Assembly: GCF_002251735.1 (NCBI RefSeq)
Contig: NZ_NOXS01000034.1
Span: 62,376 to 126,375, forward strand
Origin: Elstera cyanobacteriorum
GTDB taxonomy: Bacteria; Pseudomonadota; Alphaproteobacteria; Elsterales; Elsteraceae
Direction: 5' to 3'
DNA: 64,000 nucleotides
Shown: positions 8,332 to 18,583 of the stretch, in pieces
Layout of the letters: every line of letters starts with the position of its first letter
Numbering within the stretch: the first letter of the stretch is position 1
Program-made: the position numbers and the translations under genes
The notes under the pieces: generated by a model
What the model was told of the DNA's origin: nothing
Database searches by the model: none
What the model saw: only the letters and a program-made list of their open reading frames with translations

Positions 8332-9849
8332 CTATCCCCGTCGCCATTTTAGCAGGCGCCGTATCTGGCGGCGCCCGGCGGGGGTGGCGAGGAGGGCGCC
8401 CACGACGGCGAAACCGCCCGTGAGAATCGCGAGGGCGAAGTTCAGACTGGTCAGCGGTGCCCCCTGAAGGCCATAGGCGCCAATCAGGCAGGGCAGCGCC
8501 GCGCCGAGCAGTGGGGCGGCGAGGGCGTCGCGCAGGAGCCGCCCCATCTCCCCAGGAAGGAGGGCGCGGGCGGCGACGCCGAGGAAGAGGGCGAAGCTAC
8601 TAACATCCAGCAGTAGGCGGGCGCCAATCGGCAGGAACAGCCCCACTATCGGCGTTGCGACCAGCACGAGCGGTAGATAGACCGCGCCGGACAAAATGGC
8701 TTGCCAGAACAGCACCCGCGTCGTGCCCAAGGCAAGCTGGGCCATATAGGGCAGCATATTGAGCGCGCTGGCCGCCCCGGCGATCACCAGCAGGCGAAAG
8801 GCCAGGATCAGATCGGGCGGCACCGTGACGGTCGGGAAAAGCGCGGCCAAGACGCGCGGGGCGAACAGCAGCCCCGCGATCGTCGTCGGCAGGATCAAGG
8901 CCCCAGCGATTTGGGCGGCGGCGTGATAGCTGCTGGTAAACCCGTCCCGGTCGCCATCGGCCTGTTGGGCGATCCAGCGCGGGAAGGCGGCAAAGGCAAT
9001 GGGGGCCGTCAGCCGGGTCGGCGCGGCGGCTAGCGTGCTGACGATGTGATAAAGGCCGAACAGATCAATCGGCAGCAGCCGGCTTAGCACCAGTTTATCG
9101 GCAAAATTGGTGGTGATGGAAACCAAGGTAGAGGTGCCATCACTCCGGGCGGATCGGATCAAGGGGCCAGCCAGTGCAATCCGGGGCCATCCGCCACCGG
9201 GAAACCCTTGGCGGCGCAGGCAATGCCGGGTCACCAGCCCGATCACCAGCATTTCGGCTAGAACGGCACCCAGCCAGGTGAGCAAGAGCGCCAGAATGCT
9301 TCGGTCGATGACGAGCAAAACCAGCAGCGAGAGGAGCAGCCGGACCGCCAGCGATCCGGCCTGTAGAAAATTACTGAGGCCCTGGCGTTCAATCCCGTTG
9401 AGGGCGGCGAGATCCATCACGCGGAAGCCGTGCAGAAAAATCACTGGCCCCAGCAGCCACAGGGCATGCTCGGCCTCGTCGTGCAGGGCGGGGGGGATGA
9501 CCAGCCAGCGGCGCGTCAGAAAATCCGCCCCCAGCATCACGGCAGCGCTAAACGGCAGCAGCAGCCCCAGGAACAGGAGATGCGCCGTCGCCAGATAGTC
9601 TTGCGGCGGGGCGCCGGGGGCGGTCTGGGTGGCGGCTTGGGCGAAGCGGCGCGTAACCGCACGCCCAAGGCCGATATCGAGACTAATGCCGAACGTCAGC
9701 AGAAAACTGGCGGCCCCGACGATGCCGAAGCGATCGGCCCCCAGCAGCGGCACATAAAGAATGCTGGCGAGCAACGGCAGCAGGCTAATGGTCATTAGCC
9801 CGGCGAAGTTCGACAGCGCGTTGCGCTTCAGGCGACGGGGGGCGGTCAT
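8332..9849 (-). CDS. Polysaccharide/O-antigen flippase-like membrane protein (MOP superfamily)
   Basis: 505 residues with many hydrophobic segments spread over its length (about 12-14), as in Wzx-type lipid-linked oligosaccharide flippases. The N-terminus, SNFAGLMTISLLPLLASILY, and the following DRFGIVGAASFLLTFGISLD match the first helices of this family. ATG 9849 is preferred; a TTG lies one codon upstream. It begins 12 bp after gmd. A stem with 8-bp arms (CCGGGGCT and AGCCCCGG, 9856-9875) covers the gmd stop and could tune translation of this gene. The substrate is not visible. Confidence 0.8.
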   Translation of the reverse strand: MTAPRRLKRNALSNFAGLMTISLLPLLASILYVPLLGADRFGIVGAASFLLTFGISLDIGLGRAVTRRFAQAATQTAPGAPPQDYLATAHLLFLGLLLPFSAAVMLGADFLTRRWLVIPPALHDEAEHALWLLGPVIFLHGFRVMDLAALNGIERQGLSNFLQAGSLAVRLLLSLLVLLVIDRSILALLLTWLGAVLAEMLVIGLVTRHCLRRQGFPGGGWPRIALAGPLIRSARSDGTSTLVSITTNFADKLVLSRLLPIDLFGLYHIVSTLAAAPTRLTAPIAFAAFPRWIAQQADGDRDGFTSSYHAAAQIAGALILPTTIAGLLFAPRVLAALFPTVTVPPDLILAFRLLVIAGAASALNMLPYMAQLALGTTRVLFWQAILSGAVYLPLVLVATPIVGLFLPIGARLLLDVSSFALFLGVAARALLPGEMGRLLRDALAAPLLGAALPCLIGAYGLQGAPLTSLNFALAILTGGFAVVGALLATPAGRRQIRRLLKWRRG

Positions 9850-9861
9850 CAACCCCCGGGG

Positions 9862-11777
<1,916 letters not shown>

Positions 11778-11823
11778 GGCGGTTACCGTCGATAGATAAT
11801 ATTCAAGATTGTTTTTAAGTAAC

Positions 11824-11837
11824 TGGTCTATGGACCA
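11824..11837. promoter_or_regulatory. Dyad in the trmJ/diguanylate cyclase intergenic region
   Basis: The perfect inverted repeat TGGTC-TATG-GACCA lies between the divergent starts of trmJ and the diguanylate cyclase gene. Its form resembles operators of GntR-type repressors (TGGT-n-ACCA). No regulator can be matched to it from the sequence. Confidence 0.3.
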
Positions 11838-11935
11838 TTGATGCGCTGGGCGAACTGTTGCATGGCATTTTTCGGCTGGAACCCTTAGAAGCGATATACA
11901 TGCTCCTATATGCCGAAGGGCGCCGCCGCACCACT

Positions 11936-13087
11936 ATGATTTTGGATAGCTACACGCTCATTATTAACAGTGCCGTCATCTCCTTCGTCATGATGATCGC
12001 CATGATGATGGTGTGGTCGGTCAGCCGGGAACATCGGTCGGCGCTGCTCTGGGCGGCGGCTCTCGGGCTAAACTGCGGCGGCCTTATCGTTTATACCTTA
12101 TCGCCCCTGCTGCCGCCGTGGGGGCCGCCGTTCGGCAATTTCTTTTTTGCGATTGCAGGCTATCTTCTATGGGCGGGATTGCGCGATTTCCGAAAGGCGT
12201 CCTTCCTGCGGTCTCCGGTCATCCTTTTGCCGGTCTATTACATCCTCGGGATTCTCTATTTTCTCTTTATCCAGACCGATTTGACCGCGCGCATTTTCAT
12301 CGCCTCGACGTTTCAGATTAGCGCGGGGATGCTTTATGCGCGGGAAGCCTTGCTGATCCGTCGGCGCGGCTTGGCTGGGGCGGTGGCGTCGATTGCGGCA
12401 GCCATCTCCATCGGTCACGCGCTGTATTACGCCTTCCGTCTGATTTCCGCTCTCGGGTTCGAGCCCGTCCCGACCTTGCTGGGACCGCATACGTGGCAGA
12501 CATATACTTTCCTCGAATCGGGGATTTATGTTCTGGCCACCGGCGTCGCCTTAATGGCGATGACGGTTGATAATCTTTATCTTCAGCTTCGGTTGACCGC
12601 GCTCAGCGACCGCACGACGGGGCTCTTGAGCCGCAACGCGGTGCTGGAGCGATTGACCGAAGAAATGGCGGCCGCCCACAGCGCGCACCGGCCCCTGCAC
12701 CTGATGATGATCGACCTCGACCATCTCGACCGGGTGAACGAAACCTACGGTCACAAGGCGGGGGATGCGATGCTGGCGGCCTTCGGCAGTCTGATGCGCA
12801 ACGAATTCCGCCTGGAAAAAAACAGCGGGCGCTATGGCGGCGACGAGTTTGCCCTGGTGCTACCCGGCATGACGGCGGCGGAGGCAACCAATCTTGCTCA
12901 TCAGATCCGCCGGGCGACGGAAGCGCTGATCCTGCCGCTGGAAAACGGCCGCGTCAGCCTGACGGTCAGCATCGGGCTCACCGGGCTTCAGCATCAGGAT
13001 CAGCAGTTCGACACGCTGATCGCCCGCGCCGATACCGCCCTCTACCGCGCCAAGCAGACGGGGCGGAACCGGGTGGTTGTGCTATAA
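11936..13087 (+). CDS. Membrane-bound diguanylate cyclase (GGDEF)
   Basis: 383 residues from the ATG at 11936; in-frame upstream starts exist at 11858 and 11900 and the true one is uncertain. About seven hydrophobic segments fill residues 1-210, a likely membrane sensor without a recognised name. The C-terminal GGDEF domain opens with LSDRTTGLLSRNAVLERL, has DLDHLDRVNETYGHKAGD and an intact GGDEF signature. The product would be cyclic di-GMP. The usual RxxD inhibitory site is missing: the position before GGDEF reads RLEK, so product inhibition is probably weak or absent. Confidence 0.9.
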   Translation: MILDSYTLIINSAVISFVMMIAMMMVWSVSREHRSALLWAAALGLNCGGLIVYTLSPLLPPWGPPFGNFFFAIAGYLLWAGLRDFRKASFLRSPVILLPVYYILGILYFLFIQTDLTARIFIASTFQISAGMLYAREALLIRRRGLAGAVASIAAAISIGHALYYAFRLISALGFEPVPTLLGPHTWQTYTFLESGIYVLATGVALMAMTVDNLYLQLRLTALSDRTTGLLSRNAVLERLTEEMAAAHSAHRPLHLMMIDLDHLDRVNETYGHKAGDAMLAAFGSLMRNEFRLEKNSGRYGGDEFALVLPGMTAAEATNLAHQIRRATEALILPLENGRVSLTVSIGLTGLQHQDQQFDTLIARADTALYRAKQTGRNRVVVL

Positions 13088-13158
13088 TCCTTGTCGGGGT
13101 GAGGGCTATCGGGCACTCTGATGCGCCAGGATGGGAGGCTTCGATGCAGAAATTGCTA

Positions 13159-13707
13159 TTAAATTTGAATGATCTGGAAGCCCTGCGGGAGAGTGAATTC
13201 CCGCACGCCCTGCACCAGCCCAGTCTCGATCGCCTGTTGCGGCGTGAGGTAAACATCCCGATAACGCCGCGCGGCCAAGATATCGTCGGGCAGTCGGGTG
13301 TTTTGGCGCAAGATCGTTTCCGTGCGGAAGTCGTCCGCCAAAGCCGCGTCGAGCGAGGCTTGTAGTCGTTCTGCCGATTGCCCCTCCGTCCCGCTATAAA
13401 TAGAGGTCGGGTGAGTCATAAACATAGCGTGGGCAGAGCAGTAACGATAGGTTCCCGCTAAAAAGACAACCAAAGCAATCGAACTAACGCTGCCGATATT
13501 ATAGATCGTCAATTTAAACGGCATCGCCCGAATGTGATTGAAAAGATAAATTCCGTCGGCGACATACCCGCCCCCAGAACTGAACGCTAGGCTAACTTCT
13601 TCGCATCCTTCATTGGCGGCGCTATTCAAGGCGGCGGCAATACGCGATGCCCCGTTAGGTTCTATTGGGCCGGTGTAACCGAAGAAAACCGTTCGGGGGC
13701 TTGTCAT
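13159..13707 (-). CDS. ClpP-like serine protease (ATP-dependent protease subunit homologue)
   Basis: 182 residues aligning with the ClpP/crotonase fold. The nucleophile region reads GSVSSIALVVFLAG, matching the ClpP pattern in which the fifth residue is the active serine. The histidine lies in MFMTHPTS, and the aspartate in YRDVYLTPQQAIETGLV. The triad is thus intact. It is shorter than housekeeping ClpP and lacks its usual N-terminal loop sequence, so it is a divergent paralogue; no ATPase partner is encoded nearby. Its ATG overlaps the cimA stop by four bases, so it is translationally coupled to citramalate synthase. Confidence 0.82.
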   Translation of the reverse strand: MTSPRTVFFGYTGPIEPNGASRIAAALNSAANEGCEEVSLAFSSGGGYVADGIYLFNHIRAMPFKLTIYNIGSVSSIALVVFLAGTYRYCSAHAMFMTHPTSIYSGTEGQSAERLQASLDAALADDFRTETILRQNTRLPDDILAARRYRDVYLTPQQAIETGLVQGVREFTLPQGFQIIQI

Positions 13708-15296
13708 GCTTTTTCCGCCCCGAACTTTAGCAGCGCATAGCTGATGACATCGTGCAGCGCGTTAAAGCTGGCGTCGATGATGTTCGGCGAGACGCCGACC
13801 GTCGTCCAGCGTTCACCGTTTGCCCGCTGGCTTTCGATCATGACGCGGGTGACCGCCTTGGTGCCGTCCTGCGGCGACAGGATGCGGACCTTATAATCGG
13901 TCAGGTGAATATCTTCGAGGCTGGGATAGAGCGGGATGAGCGCCTTGCGCAAGGCGGCGTCGAGCGCGTTCACCGGGCCGTTACCGTCCGCCACGGTCAT
14001 TTCAGGCTTACCGTCCACGGTAACGCGGATGGTCGCTTCCGACAGGGTGACGAGCTTGCCCAGGGCGTTCCAGCGCCGCTCATCGAGCACGCGGAAGGAG
14101 GTGACGGTGAAAAACTCCGGCACATCGTCGAACAGGCGGCGGGCCAGCAGCTCGAAGCTGGCGTCGGCGCCATCATAGGAATAACCGTCAAACTCGCGCG
14201 ATTTGACTAGGTCTACCAGCCGGTCGAGCTTTGCGACGTCGCTCGGCACCTCGATCCCCAGATCGCGGCAGCGCGAGACGACGTTGGAGCGCCCGGCCTG
14301 ATCGGATACGAGAATGCGGCGCTGGTTGCCGACGGTTTCCGGCGGGATATGCTCGTAGGTGCGTGGGTCTTTCTCCACCGCCGACACATGCAGCCCGCCC
14401 TTATGGGCAAAGGCCGACGCGCCGACATAGGGGGCGTGGCGGTTTGGCGCGCGGTTCAGCCGTTCATCGAGCAGATGCGACAGGCCGGTTAGGTGGCGCA
14501 ATTCTGCGACCGGCACCCCCGTATCGAAGCCCATCTTCAGCACAAGGCTGGGCAGCACCGAAATCAGATTGGCGTTGCCGCAGCGCTCTCCTAAGCCATT
14601 GATCGTGCCTTGGACTTGCCGCACCCCAGCCTGCACGGCGGCGAGCGAGTTGGCCACGGCGTTTTCGGTATCATTATGGGCGTGGATGCCCAGTTTCTCG
14701 CCGGGGAAATGCTGCGTCACTGCGCCGACGATGCGGGCAACCTCGTGTGGCAGGGTGCCGCCATTAGTATCGCACAGCACCATCCAGCGGGCGCCATTGT
14801 CGTGCGCGGCGCGCAGGCAGGCGAGGGCATAGTCGGGATTGGCCTTATAGCCATCGAAGAAATGTTCGGCGTCGTAAATCGCCTCCCGCCCCAAGGAGAC
14901 GAGATGGGCGATACTATCGCCGATCATCGCAAGATTTTCCTCGCGCGGGATGTTCAGCGCCACATCGACATGAAAATCCCAGCTTTTGCCGACCAGGGTG
15001 ACCACCGGCGCGCCGGAGTTGGTCAGGGCGGCCAACCCTGGATCATTCGCGGCGCTGCGGCCGGGGCGGCGTGTCATGCCGAAGGCGGTGAACTTGGCCC
15101 GCTTCAGCGGTGGGGCGTCGCCGAAAAACGCATCATCGGTCGGGTTTGCCCCCGGCCAGCCGCCTTCGACGTAATCAATGCCAAGCTTATCGAGCGCAAT
15201 CGCAATCGCGCGCTTATCCGCAACGGAGAAATCCACGCCCAGGGTCTGCGCCCCGTCGCGCAGGGTGGTGTCGAAGAGATAAACGCGATCAGCCAT
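13704..15296 (-). CDS. cimA: (R)-citramalate synthase
   Basis: 530 residues. The DRE-TIM aldolase signature is clear at the start (LFDTTLRDGAQTLGVDFS), followed by DYVEGGWPGANPTD, which marks citramalate rather than isopropylmalate synthases. The HAHNDTENAVANSLAAVQAG and NGLGERCGN blocks and a C-terminal LeuA-type regulatory domain from about residue 390 are present. The enzyme condenses pyruvate and acetyl-CoA to citramalate, a route to isoleucine. It lies 15 bp after cysS and overlaps the ClpP-like gene. Confidence 0.95.
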   Translation of the reverse strand: MADRVYLFDTTLRDGAQTLGVDFSVADKRAIAIALDKLGIDYVEGGWPGANPTDDAFFGDAPPLKRAKFTAFGMTRRPGRSAANDPGLAALTNSGAPVVTLVGKSWDFHVDVALNIPREENLAMIGDSIAHLVSLGREAIYDAEHFFDGYKANPDYALACLRAAHDNGARWMVLCDTNGGTLPHEVARIVGAVTQHFPGEKLGIHAHNDTENAVANSLAAVQAGVRQVQGTINGLGERCGNANLISVLPSLVLKMGFDTGVPVAELRHLTGLSHLLDERLNRAPNRHAPYVGASAFAHKGGLHVSAVEKDPRTYEHIPPETVGNQRRILVSDQAGRSNVVSRCRDLGIEVPSDVAKLDRLVDLVKSREFDGYSYDGADASFELLARRLFDDVPEFFTVTSFRVLDERRWNALGKLVTLSEATIRVTVDGKPEMTVADGNGPVNALDAALRKALIPLYPSLEDIHLTDYKVRILSPQDGTKAVTRVMIESQRANGERWTTVGVSPNIIDASFNALHDVISYALLKFGAEKA

Positions 15297-15311
15297 GATT
15301 ATCCTATGCCC

Positions 15312-16691
15312 TTAATTTTTGCGCCGCCAAACCGTTCCACCCGGCCCATCTTCCAGCAGAATGCCTGCGGCGATGAGCTCGTCCCTAATTCGGTCGGCTT
15401 CGGCGAAATCCTTGGCTTTGCGTGCGGCAAGACGGGCGGCCAGTTTGGCGTCGATGGCCTCGGCGGAAAGGTCATCCGTCCCGCCCCGTTGCAGCCAGGC
15501 TTCCGGGTCTTGCCCGAGCAGCCCGAGCAATGCCCCCGCACCGAGGATTTGGCCCTTAAGGGCCCTTTGTTCTGCCCAATCTTCGGTTTTATTGAGATCG
15601 GTGACCAGGGCGTGCAGGGCGGTCAGGGCGAGTGGCGTGTTGAGATCGTCGGACAAGGCCGCGCGCACACTGGCGGGGGCCTCTGGCGTTGCCTCGATAT
15701 CAGCCACCCGGCGCAAGGCCAGATAGAAGCGGTCTAGCGCACCGATAGCGTCCTGTAAGCCTTTCTCCGTCCAATCCAGCGGCTGGCGGTAATGGGCGGT
15801 CAGCAGCATGAAGCGCATCGCTTCTGCCGGGGCGCGGTCGAGAAGATCGCGGACGGTGAAGAAATTGCCCAAGGATTTGGACATTTTCTCCCCTTCCACC
15901 CGCAGCATGCCATTGTGAATCCAATAGCGTGCAAGCGGCGCCCCAGCATGGGCGCAGGTGGATTGGGCAATTTCATTTTCATGGTGCGGGAAAATCAGGT
16001 CCGTCCCGCCGCCGTGAATATCAATGGTTTCGCCGAGATGGGCTTCGATCATGGCGGAGCATTCGATATGCCAGCCCGGTCGCCCACGTCCCCACGGGCT
16101 ATCCCAGCCCGGCAGATCGGGGGTGGAGGGTTTCCACAGCACGAAATCGGCCGGGTCGCGCTTATAGGGGGCGACATCGACGCGCGCCCCGGCGATCAAC
16201 TCGTCCCGGCTATGGCCCGACAGGCGGCCATAATCGGCCATCGACGGTACGTCGAACAGCACATGCCCTTCTGCCTCATAAGCATGACCGGCAGCCAGCA
16301 GCTTGCTGATAATCGCAATGATTTCGGGGATATGATCGGTTACGCGCGGCTGCACGACCGGCGGGATAACGCCAAGCGCCCCCATATCTTCCTGGTAGAA
16401 GCGTTCCGTTTCTGCGGTCACTGTGCCGATCGGCACCCCGCGTGCGGCCGCGGCGGCGTTGATCTTATCGTCAACGTCGGTGAAATTGCTGGCGTGAATG
16501 ACATTGGGATAGGTCAGCCGTAGCAGGCGAACCAGCACATCGAAGACCACCGCCGGGCGGGCATTGCCAATATGGGCGCGGTCATAGACGGTGGGGCCGC
16601 AGACATACAGCGTCACGCGCTCAGGATCAGCGGGGGTAAAAACCTCCTTTTGGCGGGTGAGGCTATTGTGCAGCAGCAGATCCACGGTCAT
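15312..16691 (-). CDS. cysS: Cysteinyl-tRNA synthetase
   Basis: 459 residues, normal length. Class I signatures are present: HIGN at 40-43 within [16 protein letters not shown] and KMSKSLGN near residue 270. Zinc ligands are expected at Cys31 and in the WHIECS stretch, which is present. It charges tRNA-Cys. It heads the minus-strand operon cysS-cimA-ClpP-like. The HIT gene starts 31 bp away on the other strand. Confidence 0.98.
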   Translation of the reverse strand: MTVDLLLHNSLTRQKEVFTPADPERVTLYVCGPTVYDRAHIGNARPAVVFDVLVRLLRLTYPNVIHASNFTDVDDKINAAAAARGVPIGTVTAETERFYQEDMGALGVIPPVVQPRVTDHIPEIIAIISKLLAAGHAYEAEGHVLFDVPSMADYGRLSGHSRDELIAGARVDVAPYKRDPADFVLWKPSTPDLPGWDSPWGRGRPGWHIECSAMIEAHLGETIDIHGGGTDLIFPHHENEIAQSTCAHAGAPLARYWIHNGMLRVEGEKMSKSLGNFFTVRDLLDRAPAEAMRFMLLTAHYRQPLDWTEKGLQDAIGALDRFYLALRRVADIEATPEAPASVRAALSDDLNTPLALTALHALVTDLNKTEDWAEQRALKGQILGAGALLGLLGQDPEAWLQRGGTDDLSAEAIDAKLAARLAARKAKDFAEADRIRDELIAAGILLEDGPGGTVWRRKN

Positions 16692-16722
16692 CCTCAGTCA
16701 AATCAGCGAAAGGGGGTAGAGA

Positions 16723-17175
16723 GTGAGCGGGGCAGACGCATCGGTCAAGCCGGGAGATGAGATGGGCACGGGCTTTGCGCTGGACGCGCGGCTGGCGGCG
16801 GATACTGTCGCGGTCGCCGATCTGCCGTTGTGCCGCGTTCTTCTGATGAAGGATGCGCGCTTTCCCTGGCTGATCCTGGTGCCGCGCCGGGCGGGCGTAT
16901 CGGAAATCCTCGACCTAGCCGCCGCCGATCACGCGCAGCTTTGGGCGGAGATCACCCAGGCGGCAGCGGCGCTGCGGGCGGAAACCCAGCCGCTGAAGCT
17001 GAATATTGGCGCTTTGGGGAATATCGTTCGGCAGTTGCACGTCCATATCGTCGCGCGGCTCGACGGCGACGCGGCTTGGCCCGGTCCGGTTTGGGGCAGC
17101 GGTACGGCCCTGCCCTATGACGCGCCGGGGCTGGAGGCCCTAAGGGCGCGGCTGGCGGAGCGCCTCGGCGGTTGA
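16723..17175 (+). CDS. HIT domain protein
   Basis: 150 residues with the histidine-triad motif QLHVHIVAR (about residues 105-113), the nucleotide hydrolase/transferase signature. The start is GTG at 16723, preceded by AGGGGG at good spacing. The first 13 residues are poorly conserved in appearance, so the ATG at 16762 is an alternative. Substrate and role are unknown; related proteins hydrolyse dinucleotides or AMP conjugates. Confidence 0.88.
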   Translation: MSGADASVKPGDEMGTGFALDARLAADTVAVADLPLCRVLLMKDARFPWLILVPRRAGVSEILDLAAADHAQLWAEITQAAAALRAETQPLKLNIGALGNIVRQLHVHIVARLDGDAAWPGPVWGSGTALPYDAPGLEALRARLAERLGG

Positions 17176-17406
17176 CGCTGGAGCGAGCGCTGCCAAACGG
17201 CGGATTTCCTGCCCAAAGACCCAACACAACCGCGCTATCAGAACAATCGCCAAGGCGGCGGGCATTAGGGCCAGCCGTTGATTATCAGCATCGCTGAGCA
17301 ACAGAAGCACGGTCATGCTATTCAGGGCCAGAATCGCCAAGCCCTGCACTAAGCATTTCTTCGTATTCTCAAAGCTTAATGCTAATATCGCGAGAGATTG
17401 GGGCAT
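17140..17406 (-). CDS. Possible small membrane protein
   Basis: 88 residues with two hydrophobic stretches (about 22-38 and 46-64), then a charged tail. No recognised family and no clear ribosome-binding site. The 3' end overlaps the HIT gene by 36 bp. The stretch 17176-17690 otherwise holds only this reading frame, an 80-residue plus-strand frame (17315-17557) with one hydrophobic segment, and the tRNA promoter. Either frame may be chance. Confidence 0.3.
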   Translation of the reverse strand: MPQSLAILALSFENTKKCLVQGLAILALNSMTVLLLLSDADNQRLALMPAALAIVLIARLCWVFGQEIRRLAALAPASTAEALRQPRP

Positions 17407-17635
17407 GATGGCGGGACCATTATTCGGCTGTATCGACTCGCTTTTCAGCTCCCCGAGTCGGAAGGTTGTGGTTCTTTTGTTGCTTGTCCTCTTGGAAAAG
17501 TCAACAGGTTTCGGAATATTCGACTACTCATATAGAATCTTAACGATAAGATATTAGCTAAAATATCTGATTTTACTTTGATTAATTTTGCACCTGCAAA
17601 ACCGCCAGACTAAGCGTCGATGCGCTGCTTCGTGC

Positions 17636-17664
17636 TTGACAGGCGGCAGCGCTGCCGGTAAGAA
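17636..17664 (+). promoter_or_regulatory. Sigma-70-type promoter for the CAU tRNA
   Basis: TTGACA (17636-17641) and TAAGAA (17659-17664) are separated by 17 bp and lie 27 bp before the tRNA gene. The spacer contains the perfect 14-bp palindrome CGGCAGCGCTGCCG (17644-17657), an unusual place for such a symmetric GC-rich sequence. Confidence 0.65.
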
Positions 17665-17690
17665 CGGCGGCCTTGAAGGGTCCGATCCGT

Positions 17691-17767
17691 GGCGGGATAG
17701 CTCAGTTGGTTAGAGCAGGGGACTCATAAGCCCAAGGTCGGTGGTTCAACTCCACTTCCCGCCACCA
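17691..17767 (+). tRNA. tRNA with CAU anticodon (Met elongator or Ile2)
   Basis: A 77-nt tRNA with encoded CCA. The acceptor stem GGCGGGA pairs fully with TCCCGCC, the D-arm reads GCTC/GAGC, the anticodon loop is CTCATAA, and the T-arm is GGTGG-TTCAACT-CCACT. The paired first base excludes an initiator tRNA. Methionine and lysidine-modified isoleucine tRNAs cannot be told apart by anticodon alone. In the anticodon stem, A31-G39 and G27-A43 are not Watson-Crick pairs. Confidence 0.93.
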
Positions 17768-17793
17768 CTCTTCTCCTCCCCTCCCCAAAATTT

Positions 17794-18489
17794 TCAGCGC
17801 CGCTCGGCAAAAAACCGCGCGATGCTGGCGGCGGCGACGTCGAGATGCCGTCGCAGCACGGCCTGGGCCGTTTCGACATCGCGGGCTCGGGCGGCCGCCA
17901 GCAGCGCGCGATGTTCGTCTTGGGCCATATGGTCGCGGCCCCTGGCGGCTAGGTGAAAGCGTAAATAGCGGTCCCCGGCGGCCAATTGCGTCGCCACCAG
18001 CGCCAAAAACTTCGGATGCCCTGCCGCGCCATAGAGACAGAGGTGAAAGCGGCGGTTGAGATCGCCCAGCCGCGCTTGATCGGCCTCGCCGTCCAGCTCG
18101 CTCAGCAGGTCTTCCGCCCGCTCAAAATCGCTGTCGGTCAGGCTCGGGATCGACAGGGCCAGCGCCGCCGGTTCCAGCGCCCGCCGGATGGCGTAATTAT
18201 CGGCGGCATCCGCAGCGGAAATTTCGGTGACCACCGCGCCCTTATGGGGTTCGAAATCGACCAGGGCCTGCGCTTCAAGCTGCCGCAGCGCCTCGCGCAC
18301 GGGCATCCGGCTGACACCGAAGAGGGTCGCCAGTTCCTCCTGCCGCAATGCCGTCCCAGGCGCGAGCTTGCCCGACAGGATCGCCTGCCGCAGGCGCGCT
18401 TCGACGAATTCCGTCGCCGTGCGCGGGCGGGGGCCGCTTTCGCCCAACCAATCGGCCAGGGCAGCAAGGCTGTTCTGCGGGTCACTCAT
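17794..18489 (-). CDS. GntR family transcriptional regulator (FCD domain)
   Basis: 231 residues from ATG 18489 (MSDPQNSLAALADWL); longer in-frame starts run into the intergenic region. The N-terminal winged helix has the GntR signature L-RQAILSGKLAPGTALRQEELATLFGVSRMPVREALRQLEA. The C-terminal all-helical FCD domain (about residues 95-215) binds small carboxylates through a metal in this class. It is divergent from the BenE transporter gene and probably controls it through the palindrome at 18507-18518. Confidence 0.92.
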   Translation of the reverse strand: MSDPQNSLAALADWLGESGPRPRTATEFVEARLRQAILSGKLAPGTALRQEELATLFGVSRMPVREALRQLEAQALVDFEPHKGAVVTEISAADAADNYAIRRALEPAALALSIPSLTDSDFERAEDLLSELDGEADQARLGDLNRRFHLCLYGAAGHPKFLALVATQLAAGDRYLRFHLAARGRDHMAQDEHRALLAAARARDVETAQAVLRRHLDVAAASIARFFAERR

Positions 18490-18506
18490 CCAAAATCCAC
18501 TTGTAG

Positions 18507-18518
18507 ATTGGATCCAAT
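18507..18518. promoter_or_regulatory. Candidate GntR operator
   Basis: Perfect 12-bp palindrome ATTGGATCCAAT, 18 bp upstream of the GntR start and 66 bp upstream of benE. Short AT-ended palindromes of this kind are typical FCD-regulator operators, and the position between the divergent genes fits control of both. Confidence 0.55.
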
Positions 18519-18583
18519 ATCCGTTTAACTGATCTCCGAGCCTGCCGCGAGACGCGGGGAAAGGCAAGGGGAAGGAAAAGACT

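Noticed and set aside
17315..17557. 80-residue plus-strand frame with one hydrophobic segment
   Set aside because: No ribosome-binding site, no family resemblance, and it overlaps another weak frame; not listed separately.
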